A DNA stretch of 64,000 nucleotides from Georgenia thermotolerans (GTDB lineage Bacteria > Actinomycetota > Actinomycetes > Actinomycetales > Actinomycetaceae), in assembly GCF_009193185.1 (NCBI RefSeq), contig NZ_VUKF01000020.1, forward strand, positions 22,617-86,616, given 5' to 3'. Below the pieces are notes generated by a model. That model was not told where the DNA came from and ran no database searches. It saw only the letters and a program-made list of their open reading frames with translations. Positions 29,832 to 37,076 of this stretch are shown here, piece by piece; the stretch's first letter is position 1, and each line of letters begins with the position of its first letter. The position numbers and the translations under genes are program-made.

Positions 29832-30679
29832 CGGGGCGGGGAGCCGAAGATGCTCCCCGGGCCGCGGTCCGGGCCGATCCCCTCGCCGACCTGTCCCGGC
29901 GCATCACGCTGGGCGTCACGGTCTGGCTCGCCGGGGCCGCGGCCGTCGCCTGGGTCCTGGTCGTCCGCCAGCAGCCGGGGATGACCGGCATGGCCGCCGG
30001 GCTGGCCCAGGTCGCCGCCCCGATGGCGATGCCGTTCTCGGGGCCGGTCTTCCTGGGCATGTGGGTCGGGATGATGGTCGCGATGATGTTCCCGACGGCG
30101 GTCCCGCTGGTCGCAGCCCACCGCCTGGTCGTCCGCCGCCGCGGTGAGGGCGCCGCGCCCACCCTGGCGCTGGTCGGCGGATACCTGCTCGTGTGGACGG
30201 CCGCCGGGCTCCTCCCTCTGGCCGCGCTCACCCTCTTCCGGCAGCTCGCCGCCCCCGCGGGCGGCGCTCCCTGGCTGACCGTGACGGCGGGCGCGACGCT
30301 CGTGCTCGCCGGGGCCTATCAGTTCACCTCGTGGAAGAGCATCTGCCTGGGCACGTGCCGGAGCCCCTTCGCCTTCCTGGCCCAGCACGACTTCGGTGGT
30401 GGCAGCCGCGCCGCGTGGCGCGCGGGACTGGCTCAGGGCACCTACTGCCTCGGGTGCTGCTGGGCGCTGATGTCGGTGCTGCTCGTCGTCGGACTGATGA
30501 ACCTCGTCTGGATGGTCGCGCTGAGCCTGGTCTTCCTCGCCGAGAAGGTCTGGCGGCACGGCTGGGCGCTTCCTCGGATCATCGGGACGGCGCTGATCGC
30601 ACTCGGGGTGGTGGTGGCGCTGTACCCGCCGCTGCTGCCGCTGCTGGCAGGCCTGACCCCAGGGCCGGCACCGATGTGA
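29828..30679 (+). CDS. DUF2182 integral membrane protein, predicted metal-binding, 283 aa
   Basis: About seven membrane helices. A methionine-rich helix, FLGMWVGMMVAMMFPTAVP (residues 76-94), and two cysteine sites, S-I-C173-L-G-T-C177 and Y-C207-L-G-C210-C211-W, suggest handling of a soft metal such as copper, or of heme. The family (COG5486) is annotated only as a predicted metal-binding membrane protein. The GTG at 29828 overlaps the DUF1326 stop by 4 nt. Working together on one substrate at the membrane is inference from coupling and complementary cysteine motifs. Confidence 0.85.
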   Translation: MTGRGAEDAPRAAVRADPLADLSRRITLGVTVWLAGAAAVAWVLVVRQQPGMTGMAAGLAQVAAPMAMPFSGPVFLGMWVGMMVAMMFPTAVPLVAAHRLVVRRRGEGAAPTLALVGGYLLVWTAAGLLPLAALTLFRQLAAPAGGAPWLTVTAGATLVLAGAYQFTSWKSICLGTCRSPFAFLAQHDFGGGSRAAWRAGLAQGTYCLGCCWALMSVLLVVGLMNLVWMVALSLVFLAEKVWRHGWALPRIIGTALIALGVVVALYPPLLPLLAGLTPGPAPM

Positions 30680-30794
30680 GCACCCCTGGGGTCGACGCCT
30701 GCGCGAGACGTCCGAGGAGCCGCACCGGCGGCGCGATCGGGCACCACGCCCTTGCCCCTGCGCCGCCCCCTCCTCGCGCCGTTGACGGGAGAAG

Positions 30795-31547
30795 CTAGAG
30801 CGCCGCCATGACGGTGTGCGCGCCCTGCATCGACGTCATGCCGACGACGTAGACGATGTAGAGGTCCACGACGGCGGCGAACGCCCACTCCCGCTTCGAG
30901 CCCGCGCTGCCGAGCAGGGGCAGCGCGAAGTGGCCGTTCTTGCGCCACAGCGGCGTCTCGACCAGGGGGTCCGGGCGCAGCGGCCACAGCAGCGGCACGC
31001 CCTCGGAGGTCAGCGCGTCGCCGGCCAGGTGGCACAGGCACCCGAGGACGACCGCGCTGGGCAGCCACCACGTCGTCTCCGGGGCGAACCACGTGGCGGT
31101 GAAGCCCGCGGTGAGGGACACGGCCCACGAGGAGAGCCAGCCGCGCGTCAGCCGCAGCGCCTTGGCCGCGTAGGCGACGAGCAGGACGATGATGAACCAG
31201 GCGCCCAGCTGGAACTCCTCGCCCGCGACCGGCACGCGCACCTCGGCCAGCAGCCGCGCCAGCACTCCCGCGCCGAGCACCCCGACGAGGGAGTGGGTGG
31301 CGTGGCGGTGCCCGCCGGAGAGCTTGCCCAGGCCCCGGGTGACCCACCGCGACACGGGCGGCAGCGACCTGGCGATGGTGCCGGCGTGGTGGTCGGCGTC
31401 CAGCAGCAGCGCGGCGCCCGCCGTCACCACCGCCCCGGCGAGGACCTCGCTCGGCGGCAGCGGCATCAGACCCAACGCCCACGGCACCGTGGCGGTCACC
31501 GCGAGCCAGGCCGCGGCTCCGGTGGTGGCGTGGGCGTGGCTCATCAT
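30795..31547 (-). CDS. membrane-bound metal-dependent hydrolase, YdjM/LexA-binding family, 250 aa
   Basis: Integral membrane protein with about five helices and the family's conserved polar motifs: D-A-D-H-H at the end of the second helix, GGHRHATHSLVGVLG, and CLCHLAGDALTSEGVPLLWP. The histidine/aspartate set is thought to bind a metal. Function is unknown in actinobacteria; homologues in E. coli are SOS-induced. The ATG at 31547 has a GGGGGAACC site upstream. It is divergent from the small Rv0909-like gene, with 134 nt between the starts. Confidence 0.88.
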   Translation of the reverse strand: MMSHAHATTGAAAWLAVTATVPWALGLMPLPPSEVLAGAVVTAGAALLLDADHHAGTIARSLPPVSRWVTRGLGKLSGGHRHATHSLVGVLGAGVLARLLAEVRVPVAGEEFQLGAWFIIVLLVAYAAKALRLTRGWLSSWAVSLTAGFTATWFAPETTWWLPSAVVLGCLCHLAGDALTSEGVPLLWPLRPDPLVETPLWRKNGHFALPLLGSAGSKREWAFAAVVDLYIVYVVGMTSMQGAHTVMAAL

Positions 31548-31681
31548 GGTGGTTCCCCCTGCGGTCGGCGTCGTCGACCATCGTCGACGACGCCACCCAC
31601 ATCGGACGTGGGCGTCCGTCATCCCGGGTGCGGGCGGTCGGGGGCCGCCCTAGCGTGAGGGTCCCGACCGGAAGGACCGAC

Positions 31682-31915
31682 ATGGCAACCGAGGACCTGG
31701 CCCGCAAGGCCAAGGAGGCGTTCCAGAACGAGAAGGTGAAGGCGGCCCTGCGCACCGAGCAGGCGGAGGAGGTGAGCGACGCCGTCCTCGACCGGGCAGC
31801 CGGGCTCGCCGACCGCCTCACCGGAGGGCGCTACACCGAGCAGGTGGAGCGGGGCCGCCACGCGGCGGACGAGCGCATCGGCACCGACGCCGCCGGGCGG
31901 CCTCCCCGCCCCTGA
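31682..31915 (+). CDS. Rv0909-family antitoxin-like small protein, 77 aa
   Basis: Small highly charged protein, MATEDLARKAKEAFQNEKVK at its start, then a helical part ending GGRYTEQVERGRHAADERIG. The pattern D-x-x-x-x-A-K-E...GG(R/K)Y-x-E-Q-x-x-x-G-x-x-A-A-D matches the small proteins annotated as Rv0909 family putative antitoxins. No toxin gene lies beside it, so a stress or storage role is as likely. A paralogue lies at 33558-33752. The ATG at 31682 follows GGAAGGACCGAC. It converges on the amidase gene with a 16-nt gap. Confidence 0.75.
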   Translation: MATEDLARKAKEAFQNEKVKAALRTEQAEEVSDAVLDRAAGLADRLTGGRYTEQVERGRHAADERIGTDAAGRPPRP

Positions 31916-31931
31916 GCCCAGCGAGCAGCGC

Positions 31932-33377
31932 TCAGCGGTAGTCCGGCGCGAGCGCGGGCCACGGATCGGCGGCCTCGAGCTGCGCGGCCAGGCCCAGCAG
32001 CGCCTCCTCCTGGCCGAGCCGGGCGCCGAGCATCACCCCGAAGGGCAGCTCGCGCGGCCCGTCGCCGTCGTCGACCACCTCCCGGTGCAGCGGCAGGGAG
32101 ATCGCCGGCGCGCCGATGATGTTCCACGCCGACGTCCACGGGGTGAACGCCTTCTGGGCCTGGAAGTCCCCGGCAGGGTCGGCGTCGTCGCGCATGGCGC
32201 CGATCTTCACCGGCGGCTGGGCCAGCGTCGGGGAGAGGATGACGTCGAACGCCGACCACGCCAGCGCGGTCTGCCGGGTGAGGCGCTGGACGTCGCCGAC
32301 GGCCCGGGCGTAGTCGGCGGCGCTGAAGCCCCGGCCCACCTCGCGCATCCACCGCGTCAGCGGGACGAGCAGCTCCTCGCGCTCGGGCGGCACCGGCGCC
32401 CCCAGCGCGGCGACCGACCACAGCGGCATGAAGGCGTCCCACTGCTCGGGGGAGAAGGGCACCGGCGCCTCGTCGAGGTGGTGGCCCAGGCCCTCGAGCA
32501 GCCGGGCGGCCCGGTCCACGGCGGCGCGCGCCCCGGGGTGCACCGGCGCGTCGGCGACGTTGACCGGCGCGGTGAGCACGCCGACCCGCAGCGGGCCCGG
32601 GGCCCGGTCGCAGGCGTCGAGGAAGCTCGTGCGCGGCTCGGGCAGCAGGTGCGCGTCGCCCGGCCAGTGCGCGGAGAGCACGTCGAGGAACGCCGCGTTG
32701 TCCCGCACGGTGCGGCTGACCACGCCGTTGGTGGCCAGGGCGGCGCCGTCGACGCCGTACGGTCCGGGCGAGACGCGCCCGCGGGAGGGCTTGAGCCCGA
32801 CCAGGCCGCACGCGGAGGCCGGGATGCGCAGCGATCCCCCGCCGTCGCTGCCGTGGGCGACCGGCACGATCCCGGCGCCCACCGCCGCCGCGGCGCCGCC
32901 GCTCGAGCCGCCGGCGGTGCGGCTGCGGTCCCACGGGCTGCGGGCGGGGGCGGCGACGTCGGGCTCGGTGTAGGGCGGCAGGCCCAGCTCGGGGGTGGTG
33001 GTCTTGCCGACCATGAGGGTCCCGGCCGCCCGCAGCAGGGTCACGACGCCGTCGTCCAGCGGGGCGACCGTGCCGGCGAAGGCGGCCGACCCGCACTCGA
33101 ACGGCAGCCCGGCGACCATCGTGAGGTCCTTGACCGGCACCGGCACGCCGAGGAAGGGCGGCAGCGCGCCGGCGCCGCCGTCGTCCGCCAGCTGCTCCTC
33201 CGCCTCGGCGGCCTGTGCCCGGGCCCGCTCCTCCGCCACGTGCACGAAGGCGCCCACGTCCGGGCCCAGCCGGCGGGCGCGGTCGAGGGTGTGGTCGGCC
33301 ACCTCGCTCGGGGAGACCTCGCCGGCGCGGACGGCGGCGGCGAGGTCGAGGGCGGAGAGCTCGTGGATCTGCGTCAT
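31932..33377 (-). CDS. amidase (amidase signature family), 481 aa
   Basis: Amidohydrolase with the Ser-cisSer-Lys triad: the lysine lies in PVPVKDLTMVAG, and the serine-rich signature is TAGGSSGGAAAAVGAGIVPVAHGSD followed by GGSLRIPASACGLVGLKP. The overall layout resembles 6-aminohexanoate-cyclic-dimer hydrolases and bacterial general amidases rather than GatA, because no GatB/GatC genes are near. Substrate unknown. The ATG at 33377 is preceded by TAGCCT (33385-33390, minus strand) at 7 nt, indicating a leaderless start. It sits between the two Rv0909-like genes and may be unrelated to them. Confidence 0.93.
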   Translation of the reverse strand: MTQIHELSALDLAAAVRAGEVSPSEVADHTLDRARRLGPDVGAFVHVAEERARAQAAEAEEQLADDGGAGALPPFLGVPVPVKDLTMVAGLPFECGSAAFAGTVAPLDDGVVTLLRAAGTLMVGKTTTPELGLPPYTEPDVAAPARSPWDRSRTAGGSSGGAAAAVGAGIVPVAHGSDGGGSLRIPASACGLVGLKPSRGRVSPGPYGVDGAALATNGVVSRTVRDNAAFLDVLSAHWPGDAHLLPEPRTSFLDACDRAPGPLRVGVLTAPVNVADAPVHPGARAAVDRAARLLEGLGHHLDEAPVPFSPEQWDAFMPLWSVAALGAPVPPEREELLVPLTRWMREVGRGFSAADYARAVGDVQRLTRQTALAWSAFDVILSPTLAQPPVKIGAMRDDADPAGDFQAQKAFTPWTSAWNIIGAPAISLPLHREVVDDGDGPRELPFGVMLGARLGQEEALLGLAAQLEAADPWPALAPDYR

Positions 33378-33384
33378 GCCCCCG

Positions 33385-33390
33385 AGGCTA
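33385..33390 (-). promoter_or_regulatory. leaderless -10 hexamer for the amidase gene (TAGCCT)
   Basis: TAGCCT on the minus strand, 7 nt before the ATG at 33377. Confidence 0.5.
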
Positions 33391-33557
33391 ACCAGGACGC
33401 GCGGGGCGGACGGGACGACGGCGGGCGGAGACGGGGACGACGGCGGCCGCGGCCCACGACGGCGGACGGGGCCCTGCGGTTGCAGGTCCCCCGAGGCCGG
33501 ACGGAGCCTGGAGGGGCCGCGCCGGCCGGCGTGCGCAGCCGACGAAGGGACGAGGAC

Positions 33558-33752
33558 ATGGGCATCGGTGACAAGGCCAAGGACCTCGGTGAGAAGGCCA
33601 AGGACTTCCTCAACACCGACAAGGGCGAGGAGAAGAGCGACGACGCGCTGCAGCGCGGCACGGACGCCCTCAGCGAGCGCACCGGCGGCAAGTACGACGA
33701 GCAGCTCAAGAAGGGGCAGACGGCCGCGGACCAGCACATCGGCGAGGAGTAG
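33558..33752 (+). CDS. Rv0909-family antitoxin-like small protein, 64 aa
   Basis: Lysine- and glutamate-rich helical protein beginning MGIGDKAKDLGEKAKDFLNT and ending YDEQLKKGQTAADQHIGEE. It shares the GGKYDEQ-like segment and the A-A-D-x-x-I-G ending with the protein at 31682, so the two are paralogues. No toxin is encoded nearby. The small size, high charge and repeated A-K-D pattern resemble CsbD-like stress proteins as much as an antitoxin (inference). The ATG at 33558 follows a GGGACGAGGAC site. A 19-bp perfect hairpin follows directly. Confidence 0.78.
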   Translation: MGIGDKAKDLGEKAKDFLNTDKGEEKSDDALQRGTDALSERTGGKYDEQLKKGQTAADQHIGEE

Positions 33753-33759
33753 CCGCCCG

Positions 33760-33800
33760 ACGACGACGGCGCGGCCGGCTTCCGGCCGCGCCGTCGTCGT
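33760..33800 (+). terminator. terminator after the second Rv0909-like gene
   Basis: Perfect 19-bp arms (33760-33778 and 33782-33800) with a 3-nt loop, 8 nt after the stop. No T-run. Confidence 0.8.
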
Positions 33801-33900
33801 GCCGGGCCGCGCCGGGGCGCGGAATGTTGCCGGTGGACGACACCGGCGGGACACTGGGAGGTACGGCGAGTCGCACACTCCGTTCGATCGGAGGGACGCC

Positions 33901-34227
33901 ATGAGTGACGACACCACCCCACGCTCTGTCTCCGCTGACGAGCCCCAGCCCCACGTCAAGCTCCCCCGCGGCCGCTTCGACGAGGGCCAGGCCAGCGACG
34001 CCGAGCTCGCTGAGGAGCTCGAGCAGCCGCACGGGCGCTTTGACGAGGGCGAACGCTCCGGCACCAGCGCCACCACGCCGGACGAGCCCATCCGCGGCCG
34101 CTTCGACGAGGGCCAGATCAGCGACACCGAGCTCGCCGAGGAGGTCCGCCAGCCGCACGGCCGGTTCGACGAGGGCGAGCGCACCACGCCCCCCGAGGAG
34201 CCCGACGTCGGCCGGACCGACTTCTGA
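33901..34227 (+). CDS. acidic GRFDEG-repeat protein A, 108 aa (unrecognised family)
   Basis: I do not recognise this as a characterised family. It holds four copies of G-R-F-D-E-G at residues 24-29, 45-50, 66-71 and 87-92, exactly 21 residues apart. The units alternate between two types: R-G-R-F-D-E-G-Q-x-S-D-x-E-L-A-E-E and Q-P-H-G-R-F-D-E-G-E-R. The chain is strongly acidic, has no cysteine, signal peptide or membrane helix, and is probably disordered outside the motif. GATCGGAGGGACGCC precedes the ATG at 33901. A second repeat protein with the same core follows 196 nt downstream. Roles such as stress protection or binding a partner through the repeated motif are guesses. Confidence 0.8.
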   Translation: MSDDTTPRSVSADEPQPHVKLPRGRFDEGQASDAELAEELEQPHGRFDEGERSGTSATTPDEPIRGRFDEGQISDTELAEEVRQPHGRFDEGERTTPPEEPDVGRTDF

Positions 34228-34281
34228 GCCCGGAACCTCCTGACCGCGTCGAGCTCACCCGCTCCGCCTCCCCGCGGCGGC

Positions 34282-34362
34282 GGGTCGCGTCGCGCCCCGA
34301 AGGGGCTGCACCGGGTCGTGCCCGGAAGGGGTTACGCCGGGTCGCGCCCGGAAGCGGTTGCG
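34282..34362. repeat. 26-bp direct repeats upstream of repeat protein B
   Basis: A unit beginning CCGGGTCGNGCCCGGAAG and ending GGTTNCG occurs at 34311-34336 and 34337-34362 (period 26). A more degenerate copy lies at 34282-34310. They end 61 nt before the start of the gene at 34424 and may be a regulator-binding array. Confidence 0.65.
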
Positions 34363-34423
34363 GCGGTCACCGGCGCCCACGACACTCGGAGGCTCACGAC
34401 GAGGTGACGGCGAAGGGCGCGCA

Positions 34424-34726
34424 ATGAGCGAATCTCCCATGACCGGTGGGTACGACCGGGCGGACCGCGAGACCGAGGAGGGCCTGCACGGCCGGTACGA
34501 CGAGGGCGAGGCGGCCGACGCCTCCCTCGACGCCGAGGAGGGCATCCACGGCCGTTTCGACGAGGGCGAGGCGGCCGACGCCTCCCTCGACGCCGAGGAG
34601 GGCATCCACGGCCGTTTCGACGAGGGGCAGGCGAGCGACGCCACCCTCGACGCCGAGGAGGGCGTCCGCGGCCGCTTCGACGAGGGCCAGGCGACCGACG
34701 ACGCCCCCGGGCACCCGATGACCTGA
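34424..34726 (+). CDS. acidic GRFDEG-repeat protein B, 100 aa (unrecognised family)
   Basis: Same core motif as the gene at 33901 but with a 20-residue period: G-R-(Y/F)-D-E-G at residues 23-28, 43-48, 63-68 and 83-88. The linker is E-A-A-D-A-S-L-D-A-E-E-G-(I/L)-H. The first copy has Tyr in place of Phe. The chain is very acidic, with no cysteine, signal peptide or membrane helix. Two of its 60-bp units are identical at the DNA level. The ATG at 34424 is preceded by GAAGGGCGCGCA; an in-frame upstream frame to 34358 is not supported. A 13-bp hairpin follows. It is presumably a paralogue of, or partner to, protein A. Confidence 0.8.
   Translation: MSESPMTGGYDRADRETEEGLHGRYDEGEAADASLDAEEGIHGRFDEGEAADASLDAEEGIHGRFDEGQASDATLDAEEGVRGRFDEGQATDDAPGHPMT
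34501..34620 (+). repeat. two identical adjacent 60-bp units in repeat gene B
   Basis: Bases 34501-34560 and 34561-34620 are identical over all 60 positions. The next unit (34621-34680) differs at a few bases. This points to recent in-frame expansion. Confidence 0.95.
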
Positions 34727-34749
34727 CTTTTCCGCTCGTTCCCGCGGCC

Positions 34750-34780
34750 AGGGCGGCCGACCCCAGAGGTCGGCCGCCCT
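34750..34780 (+). terminator. terminator after repeat protein B
   Basis: Perfect 13-bp arms (34750-34762 and 34768-34780) with a CCAGA loop, 23 nt after the stop. Confidence 0.8.
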
Positions 34781-34797
34781 GTCGCGTGCGAGGTGGC

Positions 34798-34899
34798 ATA
34801 TGTGTCCGTCACCAGGGTGCCGGCCCGAAGATATGTGCCCAGGCACGTTGTTTCGGTCCGGTACGCCCCAGAAGATGCCACCTGAATCACCTCTCAGGT
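34798..34899. promoter_or_regulatory. candidate operators upstream of the liv-type operon
   Basis: ATATGTGTCC (34798-34807) and ATATGTGCCC (34831-34840) are direct repeats 33 bp apart. A palindrome, ACCTGA-N8-TCAGGT, lies at 34880-34899, 32 nt before the start of the binding-protein gene. It has the size and symmetry of a TetR-family site, and a TetR gene is in the operon. The link is inference. Confidence 0.4.
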
Positions 34900-34930
34900 T
34901 GGGAGGTGCACCACCAAGGAAGGCGGTCTC

Positions 34931-36160
34931 ATGCGAGGCACAAGGAAGTCGCTCGCTCTGACCCTCGGCGTGGCCACCATGCTGGCCGTCGCCGCGTGCG
35001 CCCCCTCGAGCAGCGGCGGCGACAGCGCTGCCACCGCGGCCGGGTCCTCCCAGGAGGCCAGCCAGGGCGGCGAGCCGATCAACGTCGGCATCATCACCTC
35101 GACCACCGGCCCGCTGGCCGCCTACGGCAAGACCTTCACCGAGGGGTTCGAGGCCGGTCTGGACTACGCCACCGACGGCACCGGCGAGGTCAACGGGCGC
35201 GAGCTCAAGGTCACCTACGAGGACGACGGCGGCGACACCGACCGCGCGGTCACCCTCGCCCGCGACCTCATCGGCCAGGGCTTCACCATCCTCGGCGGCA
35301 CGGCGTCCTCCGGCATCGCGCTGTCCCTCGCCGAGCAGGCCGAGCAGAACAAGGTCCTCTACGTCTCCGGCCCCGCGGCGACCGACGCGCTCACCGGCAT
35401 CAACGACTACACGTTCCGCTCCGGCCGCCAGTCCCTGCAGGACGTCGCCACCGCCGGCTCGTTCGCCGACGTCAAGGGTCAGCAGGTACTCGTCTTCGCC
35501 CAGGACAACGCCTTCGGCCAGGGCAACCTCGCCGCCGTGGAGGCGGTGCTGGGCGCCCAGGGCGCCGAGGTCACCTCGGTGATGGTGCCCGAGGACGTCA
35601 CCGAGTTCACCCCGTTCGCGGCGCAGGTCCTCCAGGCCAAGCCGACGATGGTCTTCGTCGCCTGGGCCGGCGCCACCTCCGGCGCCATGTGGCAGGCGCT
35701 GGACCAGCAGGGTGTCCTCGACGACATCACCGTCGTCACGGGCCTCGGGGACGCCTCGACCTACAACGCCTACGGCGCGGCGTCGGAGAAGATCGACTTC
35801 CTCAACCACTACTTCCCCGGCGCCGCCGACAACGCGATCAACACGGCGATGATCGACCACGTCGAGAAGGCCGGCGGCACCCCGGACCTGTTCACCCCGG
35901 ACGGGTTCACGGCCGCGCAGATGATCGTCCGCGCCGTGGAGGAGGCCGGCGGCGCCGACGACGTCGACGCCATGGTCGCCGCCCTCGAGGGCTGGAGCTT
36001 CGACGGCCCCAAGGGCGCCTACACCATCCGCGCCGAGGACCACGCGCTCATCCAGCCGATGTTCCAGGCCAAGCTCGTCTCCGACGGCAACGGGGGCTGG
36101 AAGCCCGAGCTGGTCTCCACGGCCGCCGCGGAGGACGTGGCCCCACCCCAGGCGGGCTGA
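34931..36160 (+). CDS. branched-chain amino-acid-type ABC transporter substrate-binding lipoprotein, 409 aa
   Basis: Periplasmic-binding-protein type I lipoprotein of the HAAT family (LivJ/LivK-like). The signal peptide ends in a lipobox (M-L-A-V-A-A-C, lipidated cysteine at 23), followed by a serine-rich linker. The mature domain starts INVGIITSTTGPLAAYGKTF and includes GRELKVTYEDDGGD, GGTASSGIALSLAEQAEQ and WAGATSGAMWQAL. Family members bind amino acids, urea, or aromatic and short-chain acids. The catabolic genes downstream favour a carboxylic acid (inference). The ATG at 34931 has AAGGAAGGCGG upstream. First gene of the operon. Confidence 0.93.
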   Translation: MRGTRKSLALTLGVATMLAVAACAPSSSGGDSAATAAGSSQEASQGGEPINVGIITSTTGPLAAYGKTFTEGFEAGLDYATDGTGEVNGRELKVTYEDDGGDTDRAVTLARDLIGQGFTILGGTASSGIALSLAEQAEQNKVLYVSGPAATDALTGINDYTFRSGRQSLQDVATAGSFADVKGQQVLVFAQDNAFGQGNLAAVEAVLGAQGAEVTSVMVPEDVTEFTPFAAQVLQAKPTMVFVAWAGATSGAMWQALDQQGVLDDITVVTGLGDASTYNAYGAASEKIDFLNHYFPGAADNAINTAMIDHVEKAGGTPDLFTPDGFTAAQMIVRAVEEAGGADDVDAMVAALEGWSFDGPKGAYTIRAEDHALIQPMFQAKLVSDGNGGWKPELVSTAAAEDVAPPQAG

Positions 36161-36317
36161 GCCCGCGCCGCCCGGCAGCCATCGTCCACGCGGCTGCCGG
36201 GCGGCCTCGCCCGCGTTCGAAGACCACCAGCACCACCGCGCCCCACGGCACCGCCGCCGCGTCGGCCCCAGGCCAGAACAGCCCGGTCGCGGATCGTCGA
36301 GGCCCGAGAGGACCACC

Positions 36318-37076
36318 ATGCCCAGCACCCCCGCGCTCGCCGTCGAGTCCCTGAGCTTTCAGGTCGGCGGCGCGCGGATCCTCACCGACGTCAACCTCGA
36401 GGTGACGCCCGGCGAGATGATCGGCGTCATCGGCCCCAACGGGGCGGGCAAGACCACCCTGTTCAACATGATCTCGGGGATCCACGCCCCCACCGCGGGC
36501 CGGATCCGCCTGGCCGGCACTGACATCACCCACGAGCCGGTCCACCGCCGCGCCAAGGCCGGCCTGGGCCGGACCTTCCAGACTTCCAACCTCTTCCCCG
36601 GGCTGAGCGTGCTGGAGAACGTCCGCCTCTCCGCCCAGCGCCGCCTCGGCGGCAACCTCTCGGTGCTGCGCTTCCCCCGCCGCGGCGACGACGCCTCCCG
36701 TGAGGCCCAGGCCCACCTGGAGGAGGTCGGCCTGCTCGAGCTCGCCGACGTCCCGGCGGGCGGGCTGTCCCACGGCGACAAGCGCAAGCTCGAGATCGCC
36801 GTCCTGCTCGCCATGGAGCCGTCGGTCATCCTGCTGGACGAGCCGATGGCCGGCGTCGCCCGGGCCGACGTCCCGGGCCTGTCCGAGGTCATCCGCCGCC
36901 TGCACCGCCACCACGGGTGCACCGTCCTGATGGTCGAGCACCACATCGACGTGGTCCTCGGCCTGGTCGAGCGGGTCGCCGTGCTGCACCAGGGCACCAT
37001 CCTCGCGCTGGACGAGCCCGCCGCCATCATGGCCGACCCGCTCGTGCAGAGCGCCTACCTGGGAGCCGCCGTATGA
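36318..37076 (+). CDS. livG: ABC transporter ATP-binding protein, LivG type, 252 aa
   Basis: ATPase of the same importer. Walker A GPNGAGKTTLFNMISG, the LivG-specific insert T-G-R-T-F-Q-T-S-N-L-F-P, signature LSHGDKRKLEIAVLLAM and Walker B VILLDEPMAGV are present. The H-loop is VEHHIDVV. The signature has H-G-D in place of G-G-Q, as is usual in LivG proteins. The ATG at 36318 follows GAGAGGACCACC. Its stop overlaps the livF start (ATGA). Confidence 0.94.
   Translation: MPSTPALAVESLSFQVGGARILTDVNLEVTPGEMIGVIGPNGAGKTTLFNMISGIHAPTAGRIRLAGTDITHEPVHRRAKAGLGRTFQTSNLFPGLSVLENVRLSAQRRLGGNLSVLRFPRRGDDASREAQAHLEEVGLLELADVPAGGLSHGDKRKLEIAVLLAMEPSVILLDEPMAGVARADVPGLSEVIRRLHRHHGCTVLMVEHHIDVVLGLVERVAVLHQGTILALDEPAAIMADPLVQSAYLGAAV

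Noticed and set aside
31682..33752. Toxin-antitoxin module
   Set aside because: Two Rv0909-like antitoxin-type proteins are present but no toxin gene lies next to either.
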